A stretch of 64,000 nucleotides of DNA from Colletes latitarsis (taxonomy: Eukaryota > Arthropoda > Insecta > Hymenoptera > Colletidae), in the NCBI RefSeq assembly GCF_051014445.1, contig NC_135146.1:3410001-3474000 (forward strand). Reading direction: 5' to 3'. Shown piece after piece: positions 36,053-49,215 of the stretch. The translations under genes and the position numbers were made by a program. The notes below the pieces were generated by a model. The model made no database searches. It saw only the letters and a program-made list of their open reading frames with translations, and was not told the origin of the DNA. Position 1 is the first letter of the stretch, and the number at the start of each line of letters is the position of its first letter.

Positions 36053-37540
36053 TTTTAGAGGATAAAACCGGCTAGGTCAGGGTTAGATCTGGTATTTGCC
36101 ATCATCTGGCTCATAGTTTCGCATTGTTCGCATACTTATTGGCCAGATCCTGGGGGTTTTCTGGTTTGGATCACGTAGTAATGTGGTTCCACACTGCAGC
36201 AGTGAGTTAAACCTGGATTCAATCTATATTTTAGAGGATAACACCGGTTAGGTCAGGTTTAGGTCTGGTATTTGCCATCATCTGGCTGATACTTTCGCAT
36301 TTTTCACCCACTTGTTGGCCAGATCCAGGGCGTTTTCTGGATTGGATCACGTGGTAATGTAGAACCACTCTGAAGCAGTGAGTTAAACCTGAATTCAATC
36401 TATATTTTAGTGGATAACACCGGTTAGGTCAGGCTAAGGTCAGGTATTTGCCATCATCTGGCTCATACTTTCGCATTTTTCGCATACTTGTTGGCCAGAT
36501 CATGGGCGTTTTCTGGTTTGGATCACGTAGTAATGTGGCACCACACTGCAACAGTGAGTTAAACCTGGATTGAATCTATATTTTAGAGGATAACACCGGT
36601 TAGGTCAGGCTAAGGTCAGGTATTTGCCATCATCTGGCTCATGCTTTGGCATTTTTCGCATACTAGTTGGTCAGAACCTGGGCGTTTTCTGGTTTGGATC
36701 ACGTAGTAATATGGTTCCACACTGAAACAGTGAGTTTATTTGGATTGAATCTATAGTTTAGAGGATAACACCGGTTAGGTCAGGGTAAGGTCTGGTATTT
36801 GCCATCATCTGGCACATACTTTCGCATATTTTGCATACTGGTTGGCCAGATCCTGGGCGTTTTCTGGTTTGGATCACGTTGTAATGTGGCACCACACTGA
36901 GACAGTGAGTTAAACCTGGATTCGATCTATATTTCAGAGGATAACACCGGTTAGGTCGGGATGAGTTCTGGTATTAGCCATCATCCGGCTCATACTTTCG
37001 CATATTTCGCATACTTGTTGGCCAGATCCTGGGCGTTTTCTGGTTTGGATCACGTTGTAATGTGGCACCACACTGACACAGTGAGCTAAACCTGGATTCA
37101 ATCTATATTTTAGAGGATAAAACCGGCTAGGTCAGGGTTAGGTCTGGTATTTGCCATCATCTGGCTCATAGTTTCGCATTTTTCGCATACTTATTGGCCA
37201 GATCCTGGGGGTTTTCTGGTTTGGATCACGTAGTAATGTGGTTCCACACTGCAGCAGTGAGTTAAACCTGGATTCAATCTATATTTTAGAGGATAACACC
37301 GGTTAGGTCAGGTTTAGGTCTGGTATTTGCCATCATCTGGCTGATACTTTCGCATTTTTCACCCACTTGTTGGCCAGATCCAGGGCGTTTTCTGGATTGG
37401 ATCACGTGGTAATGTAGAACCACTCTGAAGCAGTGAGTTAAACCTGAATTCAATCTATATTTTAGTGGATAACACCGGTTAGGTCAGGCTAAGGTCAGGT
37501 ATTTGCCATCATCTGGCTCATACTTTCGCATTTTTCGCAT
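36053..37540 (+). repeat. 6-monomer tandem duplication (1055 bp) private to C1
   Basis: The AAAACCGGCTAGG monomer and its followers at 36053 recur at 37108 (offset 1055 bp). The equivalent place in copy C2 (56420 onward) has only one copy, so the event happened in C1 after the C1/C2 duplication, or was lost from C2. The block includes the TTCACCCAC/CACGTG monomer twice. Confidence 0.87.
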
Positions 37541-38192
37541 ACTTGTTGGCCAGATCCTAGCATTTTCTGGTTTGGATCACGTAGTAATGTGGTTCCACAC
37601 TGCAATAGTGAGTTAAACTTGGATACAATCTATATTTTAGAGGATAACACCGGTTATGTCAGGCTAAGGTCAGGTATTTGCCATCATCTGCCACATACTT
37701 TCGCATTTTTCGCATACTTATTGGCCAGGTTGCGGGTGTTTTTCTGGTTTGGATCACGCAGTAATGTGGTACCACACTGAAACAGTGAGTTTATCTTAGA
37801 TTCAATCTATATTTTAGAGGATAACACCGGTTAGGTCAGGGTTAGGTCTGGTATTTGCCATCATCTGGCTCATACTTTCGCATTTTTCGCATACTTGTTG
37901 GCCAGATCCTGGGCGTTTTCTGGTTTGGATCACGTAGTAATGTGGTTCCTCACTGCAACACTGAGTTAAACCTGGATTCAATCTATATTTTAGAGGATAA
38001 CACCGGTCAGGTCAGGCTAAGGTCAGGTATTTGCCATCATCTGGCTCATACTTTCGCATTTTTCGCATACTTGTTGGCCAGATCCTAGCATTATCTGGTT
38101 TGGATCACGTAGTAATGTGGTTCCACACTGCAATAGTGAGTTAAACTTGGATTCAATCTATATTTTAGAGGATAACACCGGTTAGGACAGGG

Positions 38193-38900
38193 TTAGGTCT
38201 GGTATTTGCCATCGTCTGCCACATTCTTTCGCATTTTTCGCATACTTATTGGCCAGGTCGCGAGTGTTTTTCTGGTTTGGATCACGTAGTAGTGTGGTAC
38301 CGCACTGAAACGGTGAAGTAATCCTGGATTCGATCTATACATTAGAGGGTAACACCGGTTAGGTTTGGGTTCGGTCTGATATTTGCCATCATCTGGCACA
38401 TACTTTCGCATTCTTCGCATACTTGTTTGCCAGATCCTGGGCGTTTTCTGGTTTGGATCACGCAGTAATGTGGTACCACACAGCCACATGAGTTAAACCT
38501 GGATTCAATCTATATTTTAGAGGATAACACCGGTTAGGTCAGGGTTAGGTCTGGTATTTGCCATCATCTGGCTCATACTTTCGCATTTTTCGCATACTTG
38601 TTGGCCAGATCCTGGGCGTTTTCTGGTTTGGATCACGTTGTAATGTGGCACCACACAGCCACATGAGTTAAACCAGAATTCAATCTATATTTTAGAGGAT
38701 AACACCGGTTAGGTCAGGGTTAGGTCTGGTATTTGCCATCATCCGGCTCATACTTTCGCATTTTTCGCATACTTATTGGCCAGATCCTGGGCGTTTTCTG
38801 GGTTGGATCAGGTAGTAGTGTGGTACCGCACTGAAACGGTGAAGTAATCCTAGATTCGATCTATACATTAGAGGGTAACACCGGTTAGGTTTGGGTTCCG
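38193..38900 (+). repeat. Monomers with altered dyad (ACCGCACTGAAACGGTG)
   Basis: Units at about 38299 and 38827 carry ACCGCACTGAAACGGTGAAG in place of the usual CACACTGAAACAGTGAG. The central dyad becomes CACTG/CGGTG, pairing with one T-G wobble, and a new ACCG/CGGT pair appears outside it (38299-38302 with 38311-38314). A C2 copy is near 57611. These units also carry CTATACATTAGAGGGTAAC in place of CTATATTTTAGAGGATAAC. Confidence 0.7.
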
Positions 38901-41239
38901 TCTGGTATTTGCCATCATCTGCCTCATGCTTTCGCATTTTTCGCATACTTGTTGGCCAGAACCTGGACGTTTTCTGGTTTGGATCACGCAGTAATGTGGT
39001 ACCACACTGAAACAGTGAGTTTATCTTAGATTCAATCTATATTTTAGAGGATAACACCGGTTAGGTCAGGGTTAGGTCTGGTATTTGCCAACGTCTGCCT
39101 CATACTTTCGCATTTTTCGCCAACATGTTGGCCAGATCCAGGGCGTTTTCTGATTTGGATCACGTAGTAATGTGGTACCACACTGAAACAGTGAGTTAAT
39201 CCTGGATTCGATCTATATATTAGAGGGTAACACCGGTTAGGTCAGGGTTAGGTCTGGTATTTGCCATCATCTGGCTCATACTTTCGCATTTTTCGCATAC
39301 TTGTTGGACAGAGCCGGGGCGTTTTCTGGTTTGGATCACGAAGTGATGTGGTACCACACTGCCACATGAGTTAAACATGGATTCAATCTATATTTTAAAG
39401 GATAACACCGGTTAACTCAGGGTTAGGTCTGGTATTTGCCATCATCCGGCTCATACTTTCGCATATTTCGCTTACTTGTTGGCCAGATCCTGGGCGTTTT
39501 CTGGTTTGGATCACGTTGTAATGTGGCACCACACTGAAACAGTGAGTTAAACCTGGATTCAATCTATACTTTAGAGGATAACACCGGTTAGGTCGGGGTG
39601 AGTTCTGGGATTTGCCATCATCTGGCTCATACTTTCGCATTCTTCGCATACTTGTTGGTCAGATCCTGGGCGTTTTCTGGGTTGGATCAGGTAGTTGTGT
39701 GGTACCACACTGCCACATGAGTTAAACATGGATTCTATCTATATTTTAGAGGATAACACCGGTTAGGTCAGGGTTAGGTCTGGTATTTGCCATCATCCGG
39801 CACATACTTTCGCATATTTCGCATACTTGTTGGCCAGATCCTGGGCGTTTTCTGGGTTGGATCACGTTGTAATGTGGCACCACACAGGCACATTAGTTAA
39901 ACCTGGATTCAATCTATATTTTAGAGGATAACACCGGTTAGGTCGGGGTGAGTTCTGGGATTTGCCATCATCTGGCTCATACTTTCGCATTTTTCGCATA
40001 CTTGTCGGCCAGATCCTGGGCGTTTTCTGGGTTGGATCAGGTAGTTGTGTGGTACCACACTGCGACATGAGTTAAACATGGATTCAATCTATATTTTAAA
40101 GGATAACACCGGTTAACTCAGGGTTAGGTCTAGTATTTGCCATCATCCGGCTCATACTTTCGCATATTTCGCATACTTGTTGGCCAGATCCTGGGCGTTT
40201 TCTGGTTTGGATCACGTTGTAATGTGGCACCACACTGAAACAGTGAGTTAATCCTGGATTCTATCTATACATTAGAGGGTAACACCGGTTAGGTTTGGGT
40301 TCGGTCTGGTATTTGCAATCATCTGGCTCATGCTTTGGCATTTTTCGCATACTTGTTGGCCAGATCCTGGGCGTTTTCTGGTTTGGATTACGCAGTAATG
40401 TGGTACCACACTGAAACAGTGAGTTTATCTTAGATTCAATCTATAGTTTAGAGGATAACACCGGTTAGGTCAGGGTAAAGTCTGGTAATTGCCATCATCT
40501 GGCTCATACTTTCGCATTTTTCGCATACTTGTTGACCAGATACTGGTCCTTTTCTGGTTTGGAACAGGTAGTAGTGTGGTACCACACTGCCACATGAGTT
40601 AAACCTGGATTCAATCTATATTTTAGAGGATAACGCCGGTTAGGTCGGGGTGAGTTCTGGGATTTGCCATCATCTGGCTCATACTTTCGCATTTTTCGCA
40701 TACTTGTTGGCCAGATCCTGGGCGTTTTCTGGGTTGGATCAGGTAGTTGTGTGGTACCACACTGCCACATGAGTTACACATGAATTCAATCTATATTTTA
40801 GAGGATAACACCGGTTAGGTCAGGGTTAGGTCTGGTATTTGCCATCATCCGGCTCATACTTTCGCATATTTCGCATACTTGTTGGCCAGATCCTGGGCGT
40901 TTTCTGGTTTGCATCACGTTGTAATGTGGCACCACACTGAAACAGTGAGTTAATCCTGGATTCTATCTATTCATTAGAGGGTAACACCGGTTAGGTTTGG
41001 GTTCGGTCTGGTATTTGCAATCATCTGGCTCATGCTTTGGCATTTTTCGCATACTTGTTGGCCAGATCCTGGGCGTTTTCTGGTTTGGATCACGCAGTAA
41101 TGTGGTACCACACTGAAACAGTGAGTTTATCATAGATTCAATCTATATTTTAGAGGATAACACCGGATAGGTCAGGGTTAGGTCTGCTATTTGCCATCAC
41201 CTGGCTCATACTTTCGCATTTTTCGCATACTTGTTGGCC

Positions 41240-44200
41240 AGATCCTGGGCGTTTTCTGGTTTGGATCACGAGGTAATGTGGTACCATACTGCCACATGAG
41301 TTAAACCTGAATTCTATCAATATTTTAGAGGATAACACCGGTTAGGTCGGGGTGAGTTCTGGGATTTGCCATCATCTGGCTCATACTTCCGCATTTTTCG
41401 CATACTTGTTGGCCAGATCCTGGGCGGTTTCTGGGTTGGATCTCGTTGTAATGTGGCACCACACAGGCACATTAGTTAAACCTGGATTCAATCTATATTT
41501 TAGAGGATAACACCGGTTAGGTCGGGGTGAGTTCTGGGATTTGCCATCATCTGGCTCATACTTTCGCATTTTTCGCATACTTGTTGGCCAGATCCTGGGC
41601 GTTTTCTGGGTTGGATCAGGTAGTTGTATGGTACCACACTGCCACATGAGTTAAACCTGAATTCAATCTATAGTTTAGAGGATAACACCGGTTAGGTCAG
41701 GGTAAGGTCTGGTAATTGCCATCATCTGGCTCATACTTTCGCATTTTTCGCATACTTGTTGACCAGATACTGGTCGTTTTCTGGTTTGGATCAGGTAGTA
41801 GTGTGGTACCACACTGCCACATGAGTTAAACCTGGATTCAATCTATATTTTAGAGGATAACACCGGTTAGGTCGGGGTGAGTTCTGGTATTTGCCATCAT
41901 CTGGCTCATACTTTCGCATTTTTCGCATACTTGTTGGCCAGATCCTGGGCGTTTTCTGGTTTGGATCACGTAGTAATATGGTACCACACTGAAACAGTGA
42001 GTTTATTTGGATTGAATCGATAGTTTAGAGGATAACACCGGTTAGGTCAGGGTAAGGTCTGGTATTTGCCATCATCTGGCTCATACTTTCGCATTTTTCG
42101 CATACTTGTTGGCCAGATTCTGGGCGTTTTCTGGTTTGGATCACATAGTAATGTGGTACCACACTGAAACAGTGAGTTAATCCTGGATTTGATCTATTTA
42201 TTAGAGGGTAACACCGTTTAGGTCAGGGTTAGGTCTGGTATTTGCCATCATCTGGCCCATACTTTCGCATTTTTCGCATACTTGTTGGCCAGATCCTGGG
42301 CGTTTTCTGGTTTGGATCACGTAGTAATATGGTACCACACTGAAGCAGTGTGTTTATTTGGATTGAATCGATAGTTTAGAGGATAACACCGGTTAGGTCA
42401 GGGTAAGGTCTGGTATTTGCCATCATCTGGCTCATACTTTCGCATTTTTCGCATACTTGTTGGCCAGATCCTGGGCGTTTTCTTATTTGGATCACGTAGT
42501 AATATGGTACCACACTGAAACAGTGAGTTTATTTGGATTGAATCGATAGTTTAGAGGATAACGCCGGTTAGGTCAGGGTAAGGTCTGGTATATGCGATCA
42601 TCTTGCTCATGCTTTCACATTTTTCATATACTTGTTGGCCAGATCCTGGGCGTTTTCTGGTTTGGATCACGTAGTAATGTGGTTCCACGCTGCATCAGTG
42701 AGTTAAACCTGGATACAATCTATATTTTAGAGGATAACACTGGTTACGTCAGGGTAAGGTCTGGTAATTGCCATCATCTGGCTCATACTTTCGCATTTTT
42801 CGCATGCTTGTTGACCAGATACTGGTCGCTTTCTGGTTTGGATCAGGTAGTAATATGGTACCACACTGAAACAGTGAGTTTATTTGGATTGAATCGATAG
42901 TTTAGAGGATAACACCGGTTAGGTCAGGGTAAGGTCTGGTATTTGCCATCATCTGGCTCATACTTTCGCATTTTTCGCATACTTGTTGGCCAGATCCTGG
43001 GCGTTTTCTGGTTTGGATCACGTAGTAATATGGTACCACACTGAAACAGTGAGTTTATTTGGATTGAATCGATAGTTTAGAGGATAACACCGGTTAGGTC
43101 AGGGTAAGGTCTGGTATTTGCCATCATCTGGCTCATACTTTCGCATATTTCGCATACTTGTTGGCCAGATCCTGGGCGTTTTCTGGTTTGGACCACGTAG
43201 TAATGTGGTTCCACGCTGCATCAGTGAGTTAAACCTGGATTCAATCTACATTTTAGAGGATAACACTGGTTAGGTCAGGGTTCGGTCTGGTATTTGCCAT
43301 CATCTGGCTCATACTTTCGCATTTTTCGCATACTTGTTGGCCAGATCCTGGGCGTTATTCGGTTTGGATCACGAAGTAGTGTGGTTCCACGCTGCAACAG
43401 CGAGTTAAATCTGGATACCATCTATATTTTAGAGGATAACACCGGTTAGGTCCGGGGTAGGTCTGGTATATGCGATCATCTTGCTCATGCTTTCACATTT
43501 TTCATATACTTGTTGGCCAGATCCTGGGCGTTTTCTGGTTTGGATCACGTAGTAATGTGGTTCCACGCTGCATCAGTGAGTTAAACCTGGATACAATCTA
43601 TATTTTAGAGGATAACACCGGTTAGGTGAGGGTTAGGTCTGGTATTTGCCATCATCTGGCTCATACTTTCGCATTTTTCGCATACTTGTTGGCCAGATCC
43701 TGGGCGTTTTCTGGTTTGGATCACGTAGAAATATGGTACCACACTGAAACAGTGAGTTTATTTGGATACAATCTATATTTTAGAGGATAACGCCGGTTAG
43801 GTCAGGGTTAGGACTGGGATTTGCCATCATCTGGCTCATACATTCGCATTTTTCGCATACTTGTTGGCCAGATCCTGGGCGTTTTCTGGGTTGGATCAGG
43901 TAGTAGTGTGGCACCACACTGAAACAGTGAGTTAATCCTGGATTCAATCTATATTTTAGAGGATAACACCGGTTAGGTCAGGGTTAGGTCTGGTATTTGT
44001 GATCATCTGGCTCATACTTTCGCATTTTTCGCATACTTGTTGGCCAGATACTGGGCGTTTTCTGGTATGGATCACGTAGTAATGAGGTTCCACGCTGCAA
44101 CAGTGAGCTAAACCTGGATACAATCTATATTTTAGAGGATAACACCTGTTAGGTCCGGGTTAGGTCTGGTATTTGCCATCATCTGGCTCATACTTTCGCA

Positions 44201-45100
44201 TTTTTCGCATACCTGTTGGCCAGATCCAGGGCATTTTCTGGGTTGGATCAGGTAGTAGTGTGGTACCGCACTGAAACAGTGAAGTAATCCTGGATTCGAT
44301 CTATATGTTAGAGGGTAACACCGGTTAGGTTTGGGTTAGGTCTGGTATTTGCCATCATCTGGCTCATACATTCGCATTTTTCACCTACTTGTTCGCCAGA
44401 TACTGGGCGTTTTCTGGATTGAATCACGTAGTAATATGGCACCACACTCAAACAGTGAGTTAAACCTGGATTCAATCTATATTTTAGAGGATAACACCGG
44501 TTAGGTCAGGGTTAGGTCTGGTATTTGCTATCATCTGGCTCATGCTTTCGCCTTTTTCGCATACTTGTTGGTGAGATCCTGGGCGTTATTCGGTTTGGAT
44601 CACGAAGTAATGTGGTTCCACCCTGCAGCAGTGAGTTAAACCTGGATACAATCTATATTTTAGAGGATAACACCGGTTAGGTCAGGGTAAGGTCAGGTAT
44701 TTGCCATCATCTGGCTCATACTTTCGCATTTTTCGCATACTTGTTGGCCAGATTCTGGACGTTTTCTGGTTTGGATCACGTAGTAATGTGGCACCACACT
44801 CAAACAGTGAGTTAAACCTGGATTCAATCTATATTTTAGAGGATAACACCGGTTAGGTCAGGGTTAGGTCTGGTATTTGCCATCATCCGGCTCATACTTT
44901 CGCATTTTTCGCATACTTGTTGGCCAGATCCTGGCCGTTTTCTGGGTTGGATCAGGTAGTTGTATGGTACCACACTGCCACATGAGTTAAACCTGAATTC
45001 AATCTATAGTTTAGAGGATAACACCGGTTAGGTCAGGGTAAGGTCTGGTAATTGCCATCATCTGGCTCATACTTTCGCATTTTTCGCATACTTGTTGGCC
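41240..45100 (+). repeat. ~3.86 kb HOR, copy 1
   Basis: Positions 41240-43940 match 45101-47801 at offset 3861 bp (22 monomers, several of 175 bp). Typical monomers carry GGTCGGGGTGAGTTCTGGG, GTGAGTTTATTTGGATTGAATCGATAG, TATATGCGATCATCTTGCTC with TTTCACATTTTTCATATAC, and CCACGCTGCATCAGTG. Several share a 1 bp deletion in GAGTTTATTTGG or CCACATGAG, giving a 175 bp period. Confidence 0.88.
43390..43402. other. Dyad with paired arm changes CGCTG-CAA-CAGCG
   Basis: Relative to the common CACTG-CAA-CAGTG dyad, both arms are changed at the matching position (A to G and T to C), so pairing is perfect. Copies are at 47251-47263, 50232-50244 and 62350-62362, all in the same HOR position, so they stem from one origin. 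The neighbouring CGCTG-CAT-CAGTG units have only the left change, leaving a G-T wobble, and could be the intermediate. Confidence 0.7.
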
Positions 45101-48100
45101 AGATACTGGGCGTTTTCTGGTTTGGATCACGAAGTAATGTGGTACCATACTGCCACATGAGTTAAACCTGAATTCTATCAATATTTTAGAGGATAACACC
45201 GGTTAGGTCGGGGTGAGTTCTGGGATTTGCCATCATCTGGCTCATACTTCCGCATTTTTCGCATACTTGTTGGCCAGATCCTGGGCGGTTTCTGGGTTGG
45301 ATCACGTTGTAATGTGGCACCACACAGGCACATTAGTTAAACCTGGATTCAATCTATATTTTAGAGGATAACACCGGTTAGGTCGGGGTGAGTTCTGGGA
45401 TTTGCCATCATCTGGCTCATACTTTCGCATTTTTCGCATACTTGTTGGCCAGATCCTGGGCGTTTTCTGGGTTGGATCAGGTAGTTGTATGGTACCACAC
45501 TGCCACATGAGTTAAACCTGAATTCAATCTATAGTTTAGAGGATAACACCGGTTAGGTCAGGGTAAGGTCTGGTAATTGCCATCATCTGGCTCATACTTT
45601 CGCATTTTTCGCATACTTGTTGACCAGATACTGGTCGTTTTCTGGTTTGGATCAGGTAGTAGTGTGGTACCACACTGCCACATGAGTTAAACCTGGATTC
45701 AATCTATATTTTAGAGGATAACACCGGTTAGGTCGGGGTGAGTTCTGGTATTTGCCATCATCTGGCTCATACTTTCGCATTTTTCGCATACTTGTTGGCC
45801 AGATCCTGGGCGTTTTCTGGTTTGGATCACGTAGTAATATGGTACCACACTGAAACAGTGAGTTTATTTGGATTGAATCGATAGTTTAGAGGATAACACC
45901 GGTTAGGTCAGGGTAAGGTCTGGTATTTGCCATCATCTGGCTCATACTTTCGCATTTTTCGCATACTTGTTGGCCAGATTCTGGGCGTTTTTTGGTTTGG
46001 ATCACATAGTAATGTGGTACCACACTGAAACAGTGAGTTAATCCTGGATTTGATCTATATATTAGAGGGTAACACCGGTTAGGTCAGGGTTAGGTCTGGT
46101 ATTTGCCATCATCTGGCCCATACTTTCGCATTTTTCGCATACTTGTTGGCCAGATCCTGGGCGTTTTCTGGTTTGGATCACGTAGTAATATGGTACTACA
46201 CTGAAGCAGTGAGTTTATTTGGATTGAATCGATAGTTTAGAGGATAACACCGGTTAGGTCAGGGTAAGGTCTGGTATTTGCCATCATCTGGCTCATACTT
46301 TCGCATTTTTCGCATACTTGTTGGCCAGATCCTGGGCGTTTTCTTATTTGGATCACGTAGTAATATGGTACCACACTGAAACAGTGAGTTTATTTGGATT
46401 GAATCGATAGTTTAGAGGATAACGCCGGTTAGGTCAGGGTAAGGTCTGGTATATGCGATCATCTTGCTCATGCTTTCACATTTTTCATATACTTGTTGGC
46501 CAGATCCTGGGCGTTTTCTGGTTTGGATCACGTAGTAATGTGGTTCCACGCTGCATCAGTGAGTTAAACCTGGATACAATCTATATTTTAGAGGATAACA
46601 CTGGTTACGTCAGGGTAAGGTCTGGTAATTGCCATCATCTGGCTCATACTTTCGCATTTTTCGCATACTTGTTGACCAGATACTGGTCGCTTTCTGGTTT
46701 GGATCAGGTAGTAATATGGTACCACACTGAAACAGTGAGTTTATTTGGATTGAATCGATAGTTTAGAGGATAACACCGGTTAGGTCAGGGTAAGGTCTGG
46801 TATTTGCCATCATCTGGCTCATACTTTCGCATTTTTCGCATACTTGTTGGCCAGATCCTGGGCGTTTTCTGGTTTGGATCACGTAGTAATATGGTACCAC
46901 ACTGAAACAGTGAGTTTATTTGGATTGAATCGATAGTTTAGAGGATAACACCGGTTAGGTCAGGGTAAGGTCTGGTATTTGCCATCATCTGGCTCATACT
47001 TTCGCATATTTCGCATACTTGTTGGCCAGATCCTGGGCGTTTTCTGGTTTGGATCACGTAGTAATGTGGTTCCACGCTGCATCAGTGAGTTAAACCTGGA
47101 TTCAATCTACATTTTAGAGGATAACACTGGTTAGGTCAGGGTTCGGTCTGGTATTTGCCATCATCTGGCTCATACTTTCGCATTTTTCGCATACTTGTTG
47201 GCCAGATCCTGGGCGTTATTCGGTTTGGATCACGAAGTAGTGTGGTTCCACGCTGCAACAGCGAGTTAAATCTGGATACCATCTATATTTTAGAGGATAA
47301 CACCGGTTAGGTCCGGGGTAGGTCTGGTATATGCGATCATCTTGCTCATGCTTTCACATTTTTCATATACTTGTTGGCCAGATCCTGGGCGTTTTCTGGT
47401 TTGGATCACGTAGTAATGTGGTTCCACGCTGCATCAGTGAGTTAAACCTGGATACAATCTATATTTTAGAGGATAACACCGGTTAGGTGAGGGTTAGGTC
47501 TGGTATTTGCCATCATCTGGCTCATACTTTCGCATTTTTCGCATACTTGTTGGCCAGATCCTGGGCGTTTTCTGGTTTGGATCACGTAGAAATATGGTAC
47601 CACACTGAAACAGTGAGTTTATTTGGATACAATCTATATTTTAGAGGATAACGCCGGTTAGGTCAGGGTTAGGACTGGGATTTGCCATCATCTGGCTCAT
47701 ACATTCGCATTTTTCGCATACTTGTTGGCCAGATCCTGTGCGTTTTCTGGGTTGGATCAGGTAGTAGTGTGGCACCACACTGAAACAGTGAGTTAATCCT
47801 GGATTTGATCTATATTTTAGAGGATAACACCGGTTAGGTCAGGGTAAGGTCAGGTATTTGCCATCATCTGGCTCATACTTTCGCATTTTTCGCATACTTT
47901 TTGGCCAGATTCTGGACGTTTTCTGGTTTGGATCACGTAGTAATGTGGCACCACACTCAAACAGTGAGTTAAACCTGGAATCAATCTATATTTTAGAGGA
48001 TAACACCGGTTAGGTCGGGGTTAGGTCTGGTATTTGCCATCATCCGGCTCATACTTTCGCATTTTTCGCATACTTGTTGGCCAGATCCTGGCCGTTTTCT

Positions 48101-48165
48101 GGGTTGGATCAGGTAGTTGTATGGTACCACACTGCCACATGAGATAAACCTGAATTCAATCTATA
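45101..48165 (+). repeat. ~3.86 kb HOR, copy 2 (four monomers shorter)
   Basis: Copy of 41240-43940, after which the offset to copy 1 falls from 3861 to 3157 bp (704 bp, four monomers lost) near 47.80 kb. It rejoins the copy 1 order at the GATTCTGGACG unit (44751 and 47908). A private TTTTTGG instead of TTGTTGG is at about 47898. Confidence 0.86.
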
Positions 48166-49215
48166 GTTTAGAGGATAACACCGGTTAGGTCAGGGTAAGG
48201 TCTGGTAATTGCCATCATCTGGCTCATACTTTCGCATTTTTCGCATACTTGTTGGCCAGATCCTGGGCGTTTTCTGGTTTGGATCACGTAGTAATATGGT
48301 ACCACACAGGCACATTAGTTAAACCTGGATTCAATCTATATTTTAGAGGATAACACCGGTTAGGTCGGGGTGAGTTCTGGGATTTGCCATCATGTGGCTC
48401 ATACTTTCGCATTTTTCGCATACTTGTTGGCCAGATCCTGGGCGTTTTCTGGGTTGGATCAGGTAGTTGTATGGTACCACACTGCCACATGAGTTAAACC
48501 TGAATTCAATCTATAGTTTAGAGGATAACACCGGTTAGGTCAGGGTAAGGTCTGGTAATTGCCATCATCTGGCTCATACTTTCGCATTTTTCGCATACTT
48601 GTTGGCCAGATCCTGGGCGTTTTCTGGGTTGGATCAGGTAGTTGTATGGTACCACACTGCCACATGAGTTAAACCTGAATTCAATCTATAGTTTAGAGGA
48701 TAACACCGGTTAGGTCAGGGTAAGGTCTGGTAATTGCCATCATCTGGCTCATACTTTCGCATTTTTCGCATACTTGTTGGCCAGATCCTGGCCGTTTTCT
48801 GGGTTGGATCAGGTAGTTGTATGGTACCACACTGCCACATGAGTTAAACCTGAATTCAATCTATAGTTTAGAGGATAACACCGGTTAGGTCGGGGTGAGT
48901 TCTGGGATTTGCCATCATCTGGCTCATACTTCCGCATTTTTCGCATACTTGTTGGCCAGATCCTGGGCGGTTTCTGGGTTGGATCACGTTGTAATGTGGC
49001 ACCACACAGGCACATTAGTTAAACCTGGATTCAATCTATATTTTAGAGGATAACACCGGTTAGGTCGGGGTGAGTTCTGGGATTTGCCATCATCTGGCTC
49101 ATACTTTCGCATTTTTCGCATACTTGTTGGCCAGATCCTGGGCGTTTTCTGGGTTGGATCAGGTAGTTGTATGGTACCACACTGCCACATGAGTTAAACC
49201 TGAATTCAATCTATA
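48166..49215 (+). repeat. Local expansion of 175 bp monomers
   Basis: Units start at 48166, 48341, 48516, 48691, 48866, 49041 and 49216, exactly 175 bp apart, because each carries the shortened CCACATGAG or GCACATTAG tail. Three of them (48166, 48516, 48691) share GGTAATTGCCATC and CTATAGTTTAGAGG and are near copies, so one monomer type has been amplified. In the other HOR copies this stretch is shorter. Confidence 0.85.

Larger units (their letters stand above)
32440..44850 (+). repeat. Macro-block C, copy 1 (~12.4 kb)
   Basis: This block matches 52456-63636. The offset steps are 20016, 19664, 20543, 20367, 19312, 18960 and finally 18784 bp; the differences correspond to -2, +5, -1, -6, -2 and -1 monomers. 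It contains a copy of block Y (33.71-34.74 kb), a doubled monomer at 35703-36055, a 6-monomer tandem duplication (1055 bp) around 36-37.5 kb, and the start of the 3.86 kb series. Between the steps the two copies differ only by scattered substitutions. Confidence 0.9.
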
